Source: Metarhizobium sp964253915 (GTDB lineage: Bacteria > Pseudomonadota > Alphaproteobacteria > Rhizobiales > Rhizobiaceae). Taken from it: 64,000 nt of DNA. This document shows positions 33,836 through 42,611 of this stretch, piece by piece. Each line of letters starts with the position of its first letter. Position 1 is the first letter of the stretch. The notes below the pieces were generated by a model. That model ran no database searches. It worked only from the letters and a program-made list of their open reading frames with translations, and was not told the DNA's origin. The stretch covers positions 186,001 through 250,000 of the forward strand of contig NZ_CAXUSG020000002.1 in NCBI RefSeq assembly GCF_964253915.1, written 5' to 3'. The position numbers and the translations under genes were made by a program.

Positions 33836-34881
33836 CGGACGAGAACCTCCGCGCGGGCGCCGCTGGCGCGCACTGTTGCAAGAAAGGGATCGAGGTCGGC
33901 CGTATCGTTGACCGCGATGAAGAAGCGACCGACTGGCCGCTCCTGCACGTAATCCACCCCGCCATGCAGAATGCGGAAGGCACGGCTTTCCGAGGAGCGA
34001 TCCAGCACCAGCCGGCCGTCATCGAGATTGCCGGCAAAATCGACCTGCACCAGCCGTGTACCGGGCGGCAGGGTCGCTGCCAGATGCGCCGGCAGTTCCG
34101 GCAGGATGCCGGCCAGCAGCCGGCGGGTGATATCGGCGGCAGGATTGGAGAAAACGGACCAGACCGGCCCTTCCTCAACGATCTTGCCCTTGTCGATGAC
34201 GGCAACACGGTCGCCGATGGCGCGTACCACCTCCATCTCGTGGGTGATCAGCACGACCGTCAGGCCGAGTTCACGGTTGATGCGTTTCAGCAGGTCGAGG
34301 ATCGACCGCGTCGTCTCCGGGTCGAGCGCCGAAGTCGCTTCGTCGGAGAGGAGCAGCGAGGGTCGCGCCGCCAGCGCCCGGGCGATGCCGACCCGTTGCT
34401 TCTGACCGCCGGAGAGCTGCGCCGGATAGGCGTCGCGCTTGTCCGAGAGGCCGACGAGATCGAGCAGTTCCGCCGCGCGGGTCAGGCGTTCGGCGCGTCC
34501 CCTGCCCTCGATTTTCAACGGCAGCGCGACATTTTCGATCACGGTCTTGGCCGAGAGCAGGTTGAAATGCTGGAAGATCATGCCGATGCGGCGGCGCAGC
34601 GGGTGCAATGCCGATTCCGGCAGCTTGGCGATATCCTGGCCCTCGATGATGACCGAGCCGGAATCCGGCCGCTCCAGACCATTGAGGCAGCGGATCAGCG
34701 TCGATTTTCCCGCGCCGCTGCGGCCGATGATGCCGAGGATTTCACCCTTCTGGACCGACAGCGATACGCCGTCGAGCGCCGGGGTCGCGCCAAAATGCCG
34801 TTGGACATCGACCAGTTCGACGACAGGCGCGCCGGTCGCATTTTCGACCGCAGTTCCCTGCGATCCGTCTTGATAGCTCAT
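33832..34881 (-). CDS. metN: D/L-methionine ABC transporter ATP-binding protein
   Basis: An ATPase of about 349 residues: Walker A GRSGAGKST, signature LSGGQKQRVGIARALA, Walker B LLLSDEATSALDPE, H-loop VLITHEM. The C-terminal 100 residues are the NIL/ACT-like domain (IFSNPAADITRRLLAG-type start, then RLVQVDFAGNLDDG) that senses methionine in MetN and gives trans-inhibition. The ATG at 34881 has GGGAG seven bases upstream; the ATG at 34887 would be too close. Confidence 0.93.
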   Translation of the reverse strand: MSYQDGSQGTAVENATGAPVVELVDVQRHFGATPALDGVSLSVQKGEILGIIGRSGAGKSTLIRCLNGLERPDSGSVIIEGQDIAKLPESALHPLRRRIGMIFQHFNLLSAKTVIENVALPLKIEGRGRAERLTRAAELLDLVGLSDKRDAYPAQLSGGQKQRVGIARALAARPSLLLSDEATSALDPETTRSILDLLKRINRELGLTVVLITHEMEVVRAIGDRVAVIDKGKIVEEGPVWSVFSNPAADITRRLLAGILPELPAHLAATLPPGTRLVQVDFAGNLDDGRLVLDRSSESRAFRILHGGVDYVQERPVGRFFIAVNDTADLDPFLATVRASGARAEVLVR

Positions 34882-34916
34882 ACACATGTCTCCCGCAGGA
34901 CTGCCGACATACGAAA

Positions 34917-34943
34917 GCGACCCCTTTCATCGAAAGGGGTCGC
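34917..34943 (-). other. Hairpin between metQ and metN
   Basis: GCGACCCCTTTC and GAAAGGGGTCGC form a perfect 12-bp stem with a 3-base loop, 31 bases after the metQ stop and 36 before metN. No T-tract follows, so partial termination or protection of the metQ message is more likely than a full stop. Confidence 0.6.
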
Positions 34944-34973
34944 CGGCCGGCATCGCTGCGATGCTGGTAAAAA

Positions 34974-35810
34974 TCAATAGGCGCTGATGCCCGTGCCCTT
35001 GTAGACGCGATCGAACTCAGCCTTCACGGTATCGTTCTGATAGGCTTCCACCAGCGTCTTCACCCAGGCTTCGCCCTGCTGACCGTCACGTACAGCAATG
35101 AAGTTGCGGTACGGATTGTCGGCAACCGGCTCCTGCGCGATACGGTTTTCCGGGGTCAGGCCGCTCTTCAGCGCCCAGTCGGTATTGACCACGGCAGCAT
35201 CGAGATCGTCAATGGCGCGGCCAACGACACCGGCGTCCAGCTCCTTGATGTCGACCTTCTTCGGGTTGGCTTCGATGTCGGCGATGGTGGCGAGAATGCC
35301 CGTGCCATCCTTCAGCTTGATGATGCCTTCGTTCTGCAGAACGCGCAGCGCACGGCCTTCGTTGGACGGATCGTTCGGCACGCCGATGGTTGCGCCTTCC
35401 GGAAGATCGGCAACGCTTTTGATTCCCTTGGAGTAAAGACCAATCGGCCAGACCCCGGTGAAGCCAACCGGAACGATCTTGTAACCGTGCGTCTTGATCT
35501 GGTTTTCCAGATAAGGAAGGTGCTGGAAGGCGTTGGCGTCGATTTCGCCGCGCTCCAGCGCTTCGTTCGGCTGGGTGTAGTCGTTGAACACGACGGTTTC
35601 GATCGTCAGGCCATGCTTGGCCGCTTCGCCGGTGACGACGCGCCAGACATCTTCGTCCTCACCGCTGATGATGCCGACCTTGATGGTCTTGTCTTCGGCT
35701 GCGGCCGGCTGCGGTGCGGAAAGGCCGACGACGGCGGCGATGGCTGCAGCGATAACACCGAGCGTAGCGCGGCGACCGGTGGCGATGTCGAGGAGGGACG
35801 TTTTTTGCAT
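34974..35810 (-). CDS. metQ: D-methionine-binding lipoprotein/periplasmic protein
   Basis: A 278-residue NlpA-family binding protein. The N-terminal region MQKTSLLDIATGRRATLGVIAAAIAAVVGLSA is a signal sequence without a clear lipobox cysteine, so the mature protein is probably soluble. The family core is seen: IKVGIISGEDEDVWRVV, ETVVFNDYTQPNEALERGEIDANAFQHLPYL, and GATIGVPNDPSNEGRALRVL. Being the first gene of metQNI, it follows a 212-bp region with a candidate operator. Confidence 0.9.
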   Translation of the reverse strand: MQKTSLLDIATGRRATLGVIAAAIAAVVGLSAPQPAAAEDKTIKVGIISGEDEDVWRVVTGEAAKHGLTIETVVFNDYTQPNEALERGEIDANAFQHLPYLENQIKTHGYKIVPVGFTGVWPIGLYSKGIKSVADLPEGATIGVPNDPSNEGRALRVLQNEGIIKLKDGTGILATIADIEANPKKVDIKELDAGVVGRAIDDLDAAVVNTDWALKSGLTPENRIAQEPVADNPYRNFIAVRDGQQGEAWVKTLVEAYQNDTVKAEFDRVYKGTGISAY

Positions 35811-35960
35811 GTCGAATATCCTGTGATCCGGGCAGAGGAGCGATGGCTCATCCTTGCCCTAAAGATCGCCGATGCGCGGTTTTTGAGCTAGGTATGATGA
35901 TTTTTTATGCAGATGCAGCAGGAAAAAATGTTGCGCCGCAACGTAGCTCGCGGAGAAATT

Positions 35961-35977
35961 TCTACACGATAGGTAGA
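35961..35977. promoter_or_regulatory. Palindrome TCTAC-N7-GTAGA upstream of metQ
   Basis: TCTAC, spacer ACGATAG, GTAGA is a perfect 5-bp-arm palindrome, 150 bases upstream of metQ, with the same half-sites and spacing as the site at 31963. GTTGC-GCC-GCAAC (35930-35942), a second small palindrome, lies nearer metQ. Which regulator binds is unknown. Confidence 0.45.
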
Positions 35978-36022
35978 TTATTCTTGATTGAGCGATATCC
36001 CTCCCTCTCGGAGTGATCACAG

Positions 36023-36928
36023 TTAGTCGACCCTGCCCTGTTCGGCGAGAAAATCGAGCAGTACCCGCACCCGGGAGGGCAAGGGACCGGCCTGGCCTGT
36101 ATGAATGGCGTAAAACGCCTCCCGGTCGCCGGGATTGAGATCCTCCAGCACCGGCACCAGACGCCCCGCCGCAATGTCCTCGCGCACGGTGAATGCCGAA
36201 AGCCGGACAAGCCCGCTGCCGCCGATGGCAAGGTATCGCAAGCCTTCGCCGTCACTGGCCTGGACCCTGCCGAGCGTCGGCACGATCACCGTTTCGGCTC
36301 CTTTGCGCAACGGCCAGCCCTCCACCGCGCGGACATAACCGAAGCCGAGCCGGCTATGTCCATCCAGATCCTCAATCGTCCGGGGTACTCCAAACCGCGC
36401 CAGATAGGACGGCGCAGCGACGACGACCATGGCGGTATCTCCGAGTTTGCGGGCAATCAGGCTGGAGCTTTTCATCGGCCCCGCCCGAACCGCCACGTCA
36501 GTCCTTTCGGCAAGAAGGTCGACAACCATGTCGGTCTGCACGATGTCGATTGAGACGCGGGGGTAGCGGCCGAGGAATTCCGGCAGGATCGGCGATAGGA
36601 TGTGCGTTGCATACGAGGCGCTGGTGTTCAGCCGGATGCGGCCGACCGGTTCGTCACCGGCGCCGGCGCTGCGTTCTGCCTCCTCCATGGCAATGAGGAT
36701 GCTCATCGCTCTTTCATAAAAATTGCGCCCCTCCGCCGTCAGCTGAAAGGCTCGGGTCGAGCGGTTGACCAGCCGTGCGCCGAGGCGGGATTCCAGCCGT
36801 GCAATCAGCTTGCTGACTGCGGAAGGCGTCATGCGCAAGGCCCTTGCCGCAGCGGAAAAACCACCGCACTCGACCACACGGACGAAGACCTCCATTTCGC
36901 CGGAGCGGTTGATATCGATACGCGCCAT
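36023..36928 (-). CDS. LysR family transcriptional regulator
   Basis: A 301-residue LysR-type regulator with the winged HTH at residues about 10-65 (FVRVVECGGFSAAARALRMTPSAVSKLIARLESRLG) and a type 2 periplasmic-binding-like effector domain (YPRVSIDIVQTD, then DVAVRAGPMKSSSLIARKLG). It belongs to the CrgA/DsdC-like branch by appearance. The ATG at 36928 is preferred over the TTG at 36940. It is divergent from the MFS gene across a 103-bp gap and probably controls it. Its effector is not known. Confidence 0.88.
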   Translation of the reverse strand: MARIDINRSGEMEVFVRVVECGGFSAAARALRMTPSAVSKLIARLESRLGARLVNRSTRAFQLTAEGRNFYERAMSILIAMEEAERSAGAGDEPVGRIRLNTSASYATHILSPILPEFLGRYPRVSIDIVQTDMVVDLLAERTDVAVRAGPMKSSSLIARKLGDTAMVVVAAPSYLARFGVPRTIEDLDGHSRLGFGYVRAVEGWPLRKGAETVIVPTLGRVQASDGEGLRYLAIGGSGLVRLSAFTVREDIAAGRLVPVLEDLNPGDREAFYAIHTGQAGPLPSRVRVLLDFLAEQGRVD

Positions 36929-37031
36929 CTGGTCTTTCAATTCATAGATGATGTTCTTATCCGCATACTAGATCACATGCAGCACAAGATCTATCTCCAG
37001 TCCCACACAACAACCTGGCTGGATTCCAAAA

Positions 37032-38219
37032 ATGCCTCTCGCTCTTTATGCCCTGACGGCTGGTGCCTTCGGCATCGGTGTCACTGAATTCGTCATCATG
37101 GGATTGCTGCTCGATGTCGGCGGCGATCTCCATGTCTCCATCGCCGCCGCCGGCCTGCTGATCTCCGGTTATGCGCTCGGCGTGGTCGTCGGCGCGCCGG
37201 TCCTGACCGTGCTGACGGCCCGCTGGCCGCGAAAGACGGTGCTTCTCGGCCTGATGGCCATTTTCACGCTCGGCAACCTCGCCTGTGCGCTCGCTCCGAA
37301 TTACGAATTGCTGATGGCTGCCCGTATCCTGACGGCGCTGGCTCATGGCACCTTCTTCGGCGTCGGCTCGGTCGTGGCAACAGGCCTAGTTGCGGAAGAC
37401 CGCAAGGCATCCGCCATCGCGGTGATGTTCACCGGCCTCACCGTCGCGAATATCCTCGGCGTTCCCGCCGGTACCTGGCTTGGCCAGATGTTCGGCTGGC
37501 GCGCGACGTTCTGGGCGGTCGCAGCGGTCGGCGTTGCCGCGTTCGCTGTCATCGCCCTGCTGGTGCCGGCTGAAAAGCAGGCGCCGGAAGCCAGCGACTG
37601 GCGCGCCGATCTTGCCGCCATCCTGCGGGCGCCGGTGCTGCTCGGTCTGCTCACCACCGTGCTTGGTTATGCCGGCGTCTTCGCCGTCTTCACTTACATC
37701 GCTCCGCTTCTGACGCAGATCGCCGGCGTTCCGGCAGGCGCCGTGTCGCCGATCCTGCTCGTGTTCGGCGGTGGTCTGGTCGTCGGCAATCTGCTTGGCG
37801 GCAAGCTGGCCGACCGCGGACTTCTTGCCACCGTCTTCGGTACGCTCGTGGCACTGGCTGTGGTGCTGATGCTGATGGCCCCGGCCATGCATTGGCCGGT
37901 TAGCGCAGTCATCGTCACCGGTCTTCTCGGTGCTGCAGGCTTCGCGACGGTTGCGCCGCTGCAGATGTGGGTGCTTTCCAAGGCGGAAGGTGCGGGCCAG
38001 AGCCTCGCCTCGTCCTTCAACATCGCCGCCTTCAATCTCGGCAACGCGCTGGGTGCCTGGGCAGGTGGTCTGGCCATCGGCCAGGGGTCCGGTCTCGGCT
38101 CCGTGCCGATGGTTGCGGCACTGTTCCCGCTCGCCGCCATCGCCGTCGCCGGACTTGCGGTCGTCGCAAGCCGCCGTGCCGGTCGCGCTGCTGCGGAGCG
38201 TCCATGCCCCGCTGCCTGA
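37032..38219 (+). CDS. MFS efflux transporter (AraJ/YdhP-like)
   Basis: A 395-residue major facilitator with twelve predicted helices. The N-terminus ALTAGAFGIGVTEFVIMGLL and the loop TARWPRKTVLLGLM (motif A position) are typical of drug:H+ antiporter-1 members related to AraJ and YdhP. FNIAAFNLGNALGAW is the family's conserved segment in helix 11. It is likely an exporter of sugars or drugs induced by the divergent LysR protein. Confidence 0.87.
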   Translation: MPLALYALTAGAFGIGVTEFVIMGLLLDVGGDLHVSIAAAGLLISGYALGVVVGAPVLTVLTARWPRKTVLLGLMAIFTLGNLACALAPNYELLMAARILTALAHGTFFGVGSVVATGLVAEDRKASAIAVMFTGLTVANILGVPAGTWLGQMFGWRATFWAVAAVGVAAFAVIALLVPAEKQAPEASDWRADLAAILRAPVLLGLLTTVLGYAGVFAVFTYIAPLLTQIAGVPAGAVSPILLVFGGGLVVGNLLGGKLADRGLLATVFGTLVALAVVLMLMAPAMHWPVSAVIVTGLLGAAGFATVAPLQMWVLSKAEGAGQSLASSFNIAAFNLGNALGAWAGGLAIGQGSGLGSVPMVAALFPLAAIAVAGLAVVASRRAGRAAAERPCPAA

Positions 38220-38237
38220 ACGGCTATCTCGAACGAC

Positions 38238-38271
38238 AAAAGGCCACGGGACCTTAATCCCGTGGCCTTTT
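38238..38271. terminator. Bidirectional intrinsic terminator
   Basis: AAAAGGCCACGGGA and TCCCGTGGCCTTTT form a perfect 14-bp stem with loop CCTTAA; the T-run and A-run are part of the stem, so it works in both directions between convergent MFS and tctA genes. Confidence 0.88.
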
Positions 38272-38286
38272 CGACAGTCGAAAGGA

Positions 38287-39804
38287 TCAGTCCTCGTTGG
38301 CGGCGAGCTGCGACAACAACTGCCCGCGCCCCCTGATCCGCATGATCAGCGGCACGATCAGGGCAAGCGCCGCCAGCACCAGCAGCACGGCCGCAATCGG
38401 CGAAGTGAACAGCACCCTCGCGTCACCCTGGCTGATGGCGAGCGCCCGGCGCAGCTGCTGCTCCGCCAGCGGGCCGAGGATGAGGCCGACGACGACAGGG
38501 GCGATCGGATAACCCAGCACGCGCATGAGGTAGCCCATGACGCCAAAGGCCAGCAGCATGCCAAGTTCGAAGACCGACGGATTGGCGCCGATGGTGCCGA
38601 GCGTCGCAAACAAGAGGATGCCGGCATAGAGCCACGGCTTGGGGATCGTTAGCAACTTCACCCAAAGCCCGATCAGCGGCAGGTTGAGCACGAGCAGCAT
38701 CAGGTTGGCGAGCAGCAGGCTGGCGATCAGGCCCCAGACGAGTTGCGGATTGGTGACGAACAGCAGCGGGCCGGGTTGCAGGCCGTATTGCTGAAATCCG
38801 GCGAGCATGATCGCCGCCGTCGCCGACGTCGGCAGGCCGAGCGTCAAGAGCGGCACCAGCGTTCCCGCCGCCGAGGCATTGTTTGCCGCTTCCGGACCAG
38901 CGACACCTTCGATGGCGCCGTTGCCGAATTCCTCCGGATGTTTCGTCAGCCGCTTTTCCGCCGCGTAGGAAAGGAAGGTGCCGATCTCAGCCCCGCCGGC
39001 CGGCATGGCACCGATCGGGAAGCCGATCGCCGTACCGCGCAGCCACGGTTTCCATGACCGCGCCCAATCGGTCGCCGTCATCCACACGGAGCCGCGCACC
39101 GCCTCGATCTTGTCGGGAAGGCGATTGCCTCGAGCGGCGATATACAGCGTCTCGCCGATGGCGAACATGGCAACGGCGAGTGTCGTCACCTCGACGCCGT
39201 CGAGGAGATCCGGCACGCCGAAACTGAGGCGCGTCTGGCCGCTCAGCTGGTCGATGCCCATCAGAGCCAGCGCAAAACCGATGAACAGCGAGGTCAGGCC
39301 GCGCAGCGTCGAATCGCCGAAGGCGGATGAAACCGTCACGAAGGCCAGCACCATCAGCGCAAAATACTCCCGCGGGCCGAAGACGAGGGCAAGCTTGACG
39401 ATGAAGGGGGCGATGAAGGCGAGCGCGATGGTGGCGATCAGGCCGGCAATGAACGAGCCGATTGCCGCCGTCGCCAGCGCTGGTCCGCCGCGCCCCGCCC
39501 GCGCCATCTTGTTGCCTTCCAGCGCGGTGATGATCGAGGCGCTTTCACCCGGCGTGTTGAGCAGGATCGACGTCGTCGAGCCGCCATACATGCCGCCGTA
39601 ATAGATGCCGGCGAACATGATCAGCGACCCGGCGGGATCGAGCTTGAAGGTGACGGGCAGGAGCAGCGCCACGGTCAGCGCCGGGCCGATGCCGGGCAGG
39701 ACGCCGACGGCGGTGCCGAGCGTGACGCCGATCAAGGCATAGAGCAGGTTCATCGGCTGCATCGCCACGGCGAGGCCCTGCATGAGAAAATCGATTGTGC
39801 TCAT
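38287..39804 (-). CDS. tctA: Tripartite tricarboxylate transporter large permease TctA
   Basis: A 505-residue integral membrane protein with about twelve helices. The TctA signature GIYYGGMYGGSTTSILLNTPGE lies near residue 70-90, and the second repeat contains ASAAGTLVPLLTLGLPTSATAAIMLAG. It forms the channel of a TTT-family solute uptake system with TctB and the binding protein TctC. Ten bases separate it from tctB. Confidence 0.95.
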   Translation of the reverse strand: MSTIDFLMQGLAVAMQPMNLLYALIGVTLGTAVGVLPGIGPALTVALLLPVTFKLDPAGSLIMFAGIYYGGMYGGSTTSILLNTPGESASIITALEGNKMARAGRGGPALATAAIGSFIAGLIATIALAFIAPFIVKLALVFGPREYFALMVLAFVTVSSAFGDSTLRGLTSLFIGFALALMGIDQLSGQTRLSFGVPDLLDGVEVTTLAVAMFAIGETLYIAARGNRLPDKIEAVRGSVWMTATDWARSWKPWLRGTAIGFPIGAMPAGGAEIGTFLSYAAEKRLTKHPEEFGNGAIEGVAGPEAANNASAAGTLVPLLTLGLPTSATAAIMLAGFQQYGLQPGPLLFVTNPQLVWGLIASLLLANLMLLVLNLPLIGLWVKLLTIPKPWLYAGILLFATLGTIGANPSVFELGMLLAFGVMGYLMRVLGYPIAPVVVGLILGPLAEQQLRRALAISQGDARVLFTSPIAAVLLVLAALALIVPLIMRIRGRGQLLSQLAANED

Positions 39805-39814
39805 GCCTCAATCC

Positions 39815-40306
39815 TTAGAGAAACAGGTGTTCGAGCGGCCCGGCCGGCAGGGAAAGCTGCAGCTCGCGGGCAAAAACCAGCCAGACGGCCAGACAGAGGA
39901 GAATGCCGAGCGGCAGGGAAATCCAGAGTTTTCGCTTGCCGAAGGCATAGGCGGTGGCGGCAAACAGCACGCCGGTCGCGATGGAAAAACCCGCTGTCTT
40001 CAACAGCAGCATTTGCGCCGCCAGGCCACCGATGATGATCACCACCGGCCCCAGTTCCTGACGCTCTCTCGCCGGGAACCGGCCGAGCCAGGCTTCGACG
40101 GCGGTCCAGACCGAAAGCCCGAGCATCAGGAAGGCAACCACATAAGGAACTGCCGTCGGACCCACCGGCGAATAGCTGACGATGGCGGCGAGATGCGAAG
40201 TATCCCACAGGATGACCCCGGCTATGGCCGCCAGCCCGGCCGCCACCGCCAGCGCCGCCCCATCGGGGCGGCGCGACGGCGATGTCTGGTTTCCGTTGCT
40301 GCTCAT
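39815..40306 (-). CDS. tctB: Tripartite tricarboxylate transporter small permease TctB
   Basis: A 163-residue protein with four hydrophobic helices and no cleavable signal, the form and length of TctB (PDGAALAVAAGLAAIAGVILW near the N-terminus). Its start overlaps the tctC stop (ATGA). TctB is poorly conserved; position is the stronger evidence. Confidence 0.88.
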   Translation of the reverse strand: MSSNGNQTSPSRRPDGAALAVAAGLAAIAGVILWDTSHLAAIVSYSPVGPTAVPYVVAFLMLGLSVWTAVEAWLGRFPARERQELGPVVIIIGGLAAQMLLLKTAGFSIATGVLFAATAYAFGKRKLWISLPLGILLCLAVWLVFARELQLSLPAGPLEHLFL

Positions 40307-41247
40307 TTGACCAGGCCGATGTCCTTGAGGGTGGCTTCGGTCGCCGCGATGTCCTTGGCGAGCTGCTCCTCGAAGGCGGCGCCGGCCAGGTAGGTATCCT
40401 GCCAGCCCTTGGTCTTCAGGTTTTCCTGCCAGCCCGCGGACTTGACCAGCTTTTCGATATCGGCGGAAATCGCTGCCTTCTGCTCGTCGGTGATGCCGGG
40501 GGCAGCCGCGATCATGCGCCAGTTCTGGATGGAAACATCGACGCCCGATTCCTTCAGCGTCGGACCGTCGATCCCGTCGATGCGTGCATCGCTGGAAATG
40601 GCGAGCAGGCGCAGCGTCCCCGCCTTGATCTGCGACTCGAATTCGCCGTAACCGGAGACGCCGGCGGAAACCTGGCTGCCGAGGATGGCGGCCAGTGCCT
40701 CGCCGCCGCCCGAGAAGGCGATGTAGTTGATCTTCGTCGGATCGACGCCCGATGCCTTGGCGATCTGGCCAACGAGGATGTGATCGGTGCCGCCGGCCGA
40801 ACCGCCACCCCAGGAGACCGCGCCCGGATCTTTCTTCAGCGCCTCGACGAGATCGGCCATGGTCTGGAACGGCGAGGATGCCGGAACGACGATCGCCTCA
40901 TATTCGCCGGTGAGACGGGCAATCGGCGTGACGTCCTTGAGGGTGACGGGCGAATTGTTGGTCAGGATGGCGCCGACCATGACGTAGCCGCCGACGATCA
41001 GGGCGTTGCCGTTCCCCTTCGACTGGCTGGAAAACTGCGCCAGGCCGATCGTTCCGCCGGCGCCGGGAACGTTCTGCACCTGCACGTTGCCGGATATGCC
41101 TTCCGCCTGCATCACGGTCTGGATGGTGCGGGCCGTCTGGTCCCAGCCGCCGCCCGGATTGGCAGGGGCGATGATGGTGTAGTCTGCGGCAAATGCCGGC
41201 AATGACAGGGCACCCGCGAGAATCGCGGTCAAAAAGAACTTCTTCAA
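40303..41247 (-). CDS. tctC: Tripartite tricarboxylate transporter binding protein TctC
   Basis: A 314-residue exported protein with a signal peptide (MKKFFLTAILAGALSLPAFAA) and the Bug/TctC core: YTIIAPANPGGGWDQTARTIQ, then VQNVPGAGGTIGLAQF, and VSWGGGSAGGTDHILVGQIA. TctC proteins bind dicarboxylates, citrate and other carboxylates. It is the first gene of tctCBA and lies upstream of the other two. The 218-bp region before it presumably contains the TctD-controlled promoter, though I recognise no motif. Confidence 0.92.
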   Translation of the reverse strand: MKKFFLTAILAGALSLPAFAADYTIIAPANPGGGWDQTARTIQTVMQAEGISGNVQVQNVPGAGGTIGLAQFSSQSKGNGNALIVGGYVMVGAILTNNSPVTLKDVTPIARLTGEYEAIVVPASSPFQTMADLVEALKKDPGAVSWGGGSAGGTDHILVGQIAKASGVDPTKINYIAFSGGGEALAAILGSQVSAGVSGYGEFESQIKAGTLRLLAISSDARIDGIDGPTLKESGVDVSIQNWRMIAAAPGITDEQKAAISADIEKLVKSAGWQENLKTKGWQDTYLAGAAFEEQLAKDIAATEATLKDIGLVK

Positions 41248-41465
41248 GGTTGTCTCCTCCGGTTCCGCGCCTGTTGCGCGGACGATTTGTCAAGAATCAG
41301 GGGAGGCAGATTGCCGTCGGCGACAGCGCTTGTGGCTGTGCCATGCCGGATGTGAAATTGCCTCCCTGGCCATCCCGCCCTGACTCCAACAAGGCGCGAT
41401 GATGCAAACGATCATATTTGCCTGACATTCTGCTGACGCGGTCGAAAGCCTCGCCGGACGCCGGC

Positions 41466-42533
41466 CTATTGCAGGCGCAGCGCATCGTTCCAGCGCTTGA
41501 TCAGCCGGGCGCGTTTCACCTGGTCGAGATAAACCATCAGGCCGAGGCTGACGGGCACGGGTTTCAGCTGCGTGCCGTGTAGGGCGCGCATGTTGGTGGC
41601 GGTATTGTCGCCGGCGACCTCGGGGCTGACGGCAGGGATCTGCAGCTTGCTCGCCATGATCTGTTGCCCTTCCCGCGACATCAGAAAAGCTAGATAGGTG
41701 CGACCAAGCTCCGGATTGGCAGCCGCTTGCGGCACCAGGCCGATGCGCGACATGACGACGGTATAGTCGCGGGGAAGCAGGATGCCGACATCGGGATGGC
41801 GGGATGCCCAATCCGCCGCATAGGAGCCGAGAATATTATAGCCCAGCACGAAACGCCCGTCTGCCACCCGTTCGAGAATGGCCTGGCTGGTTGAGTACAG
41901 CTTGACGCCGGCCCCGCCCATCGCCCGGATCACGGTCCAGATGTCGCTGAACTGCTCCTGGTCGCGGGCCATGAACAGGAAACCGACGCCGGAGCGCTCG
42001 ATATCGTAGGTGGCGATACGCGCAAAAACGCTGTCGCCGTTCTTCTGCAGGAACTCGACCAGTTCCGCACGCGTGGCCGGCGGCGGATGATCGGTGAAGC
42101 TCGGCTTGTGGTAGACGAAGACCGCCGGCTCGAAGGTCAGGGCGTAAGCGGTGTTGCGCCAGTTTGCCCAGCCCGGCCAGATGCCGCTGAGCGGCAGGTC
42201 GCTGCGTTGCGCATAACCGTCATTGCTGAGCTTGACCTGCAGGTCCATGGCCGAGGAAAAGGCGAAGTCGGCGGTCGCCTCCCCCTGATCGGTCTCCTTG
42301 ACGATCCGGTCGTAGATTTCGCCGGTCAGCATATCCTCGTAGGAGACCGCCACATCCGGATTGGCCTCCTGAAACCCCTCGATCATCGGCTGGGCGAGCG
42401 GTTCGTCCAGCGAGGAGTAGATTTTCAGCACCGGCGCATCCGCCTTTCCCGACTTGGCGGCAAAAAACGTGGCGTCGGCCTTTGCAGGCAGGGCAAGAGC
42501 AATGAAGATCGAAAACAAGGGGATGAGACGCAT
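41466..42533 (-). CDS. Extracytoplasmic binding protein, iron/thiamine type (AfuA-like)
   Basis: A 355-residue binding protein with a signal peptide (MRLIPLFSIFIALALPAKADA). The mature N-terminus PVLKIYSSLDEPLAQPMIEGFQEANPDVAVSYE is typical of the family 1/AfuA-type group. No permease or ATPase accompanies it. It is divergent from the tctD-tctE pair with 78 bp between starts and downstream of nothing else, so it may serve as a periplasmic co-sensor for TctE rather than in transport. That role is inferred. Confidence 0.82.
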   Translation of the reverse strand: MRLIPLFSIFIALALPAKADATFFAAKSGKADAPVLKIYSSLDEPLAQPMIEGFQEANPDVAVSYEDMLTGEIYDRIVKETDQGEATADFAFSSAMDLQVKLSNDGYAQRSDLPLSGIWPGWANWRNTAYALTFEPAVFVYHKPSFTDHPPPATRAELVEFLQKNGDSVFARIATYDIERSGVGFLFMARDQEQFSDIWTVIRAMGGAGVKLYSTSQAILERVADGRFVLGYNILGSYAADWASRHPDVGILLPRDYTVVMSRIGLVPQAAANPELGRTYLAFLMSREGQQIMASKLQIPAVSPEVAGDNTATNMRALHGTQLKPVPVSLGLMVYLDQVKRARLIKRWNDALRLQ

Positions 42534-42611
42534 GAGGGAAATAATGACAAAGCGCCGGCAGGTTCACAAGCGCTGCGGCGGCGTCTAATCTGGCGCGGAG
42601 GAGAAAACGAC

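Noticed and set aside
35811..36022. Possible SAM-type riboswitch ahead of metQ
   Set aside because: The region has small palindromes but I could not match any SAM-II or other riboswitch core; reported only as a possible operator region.
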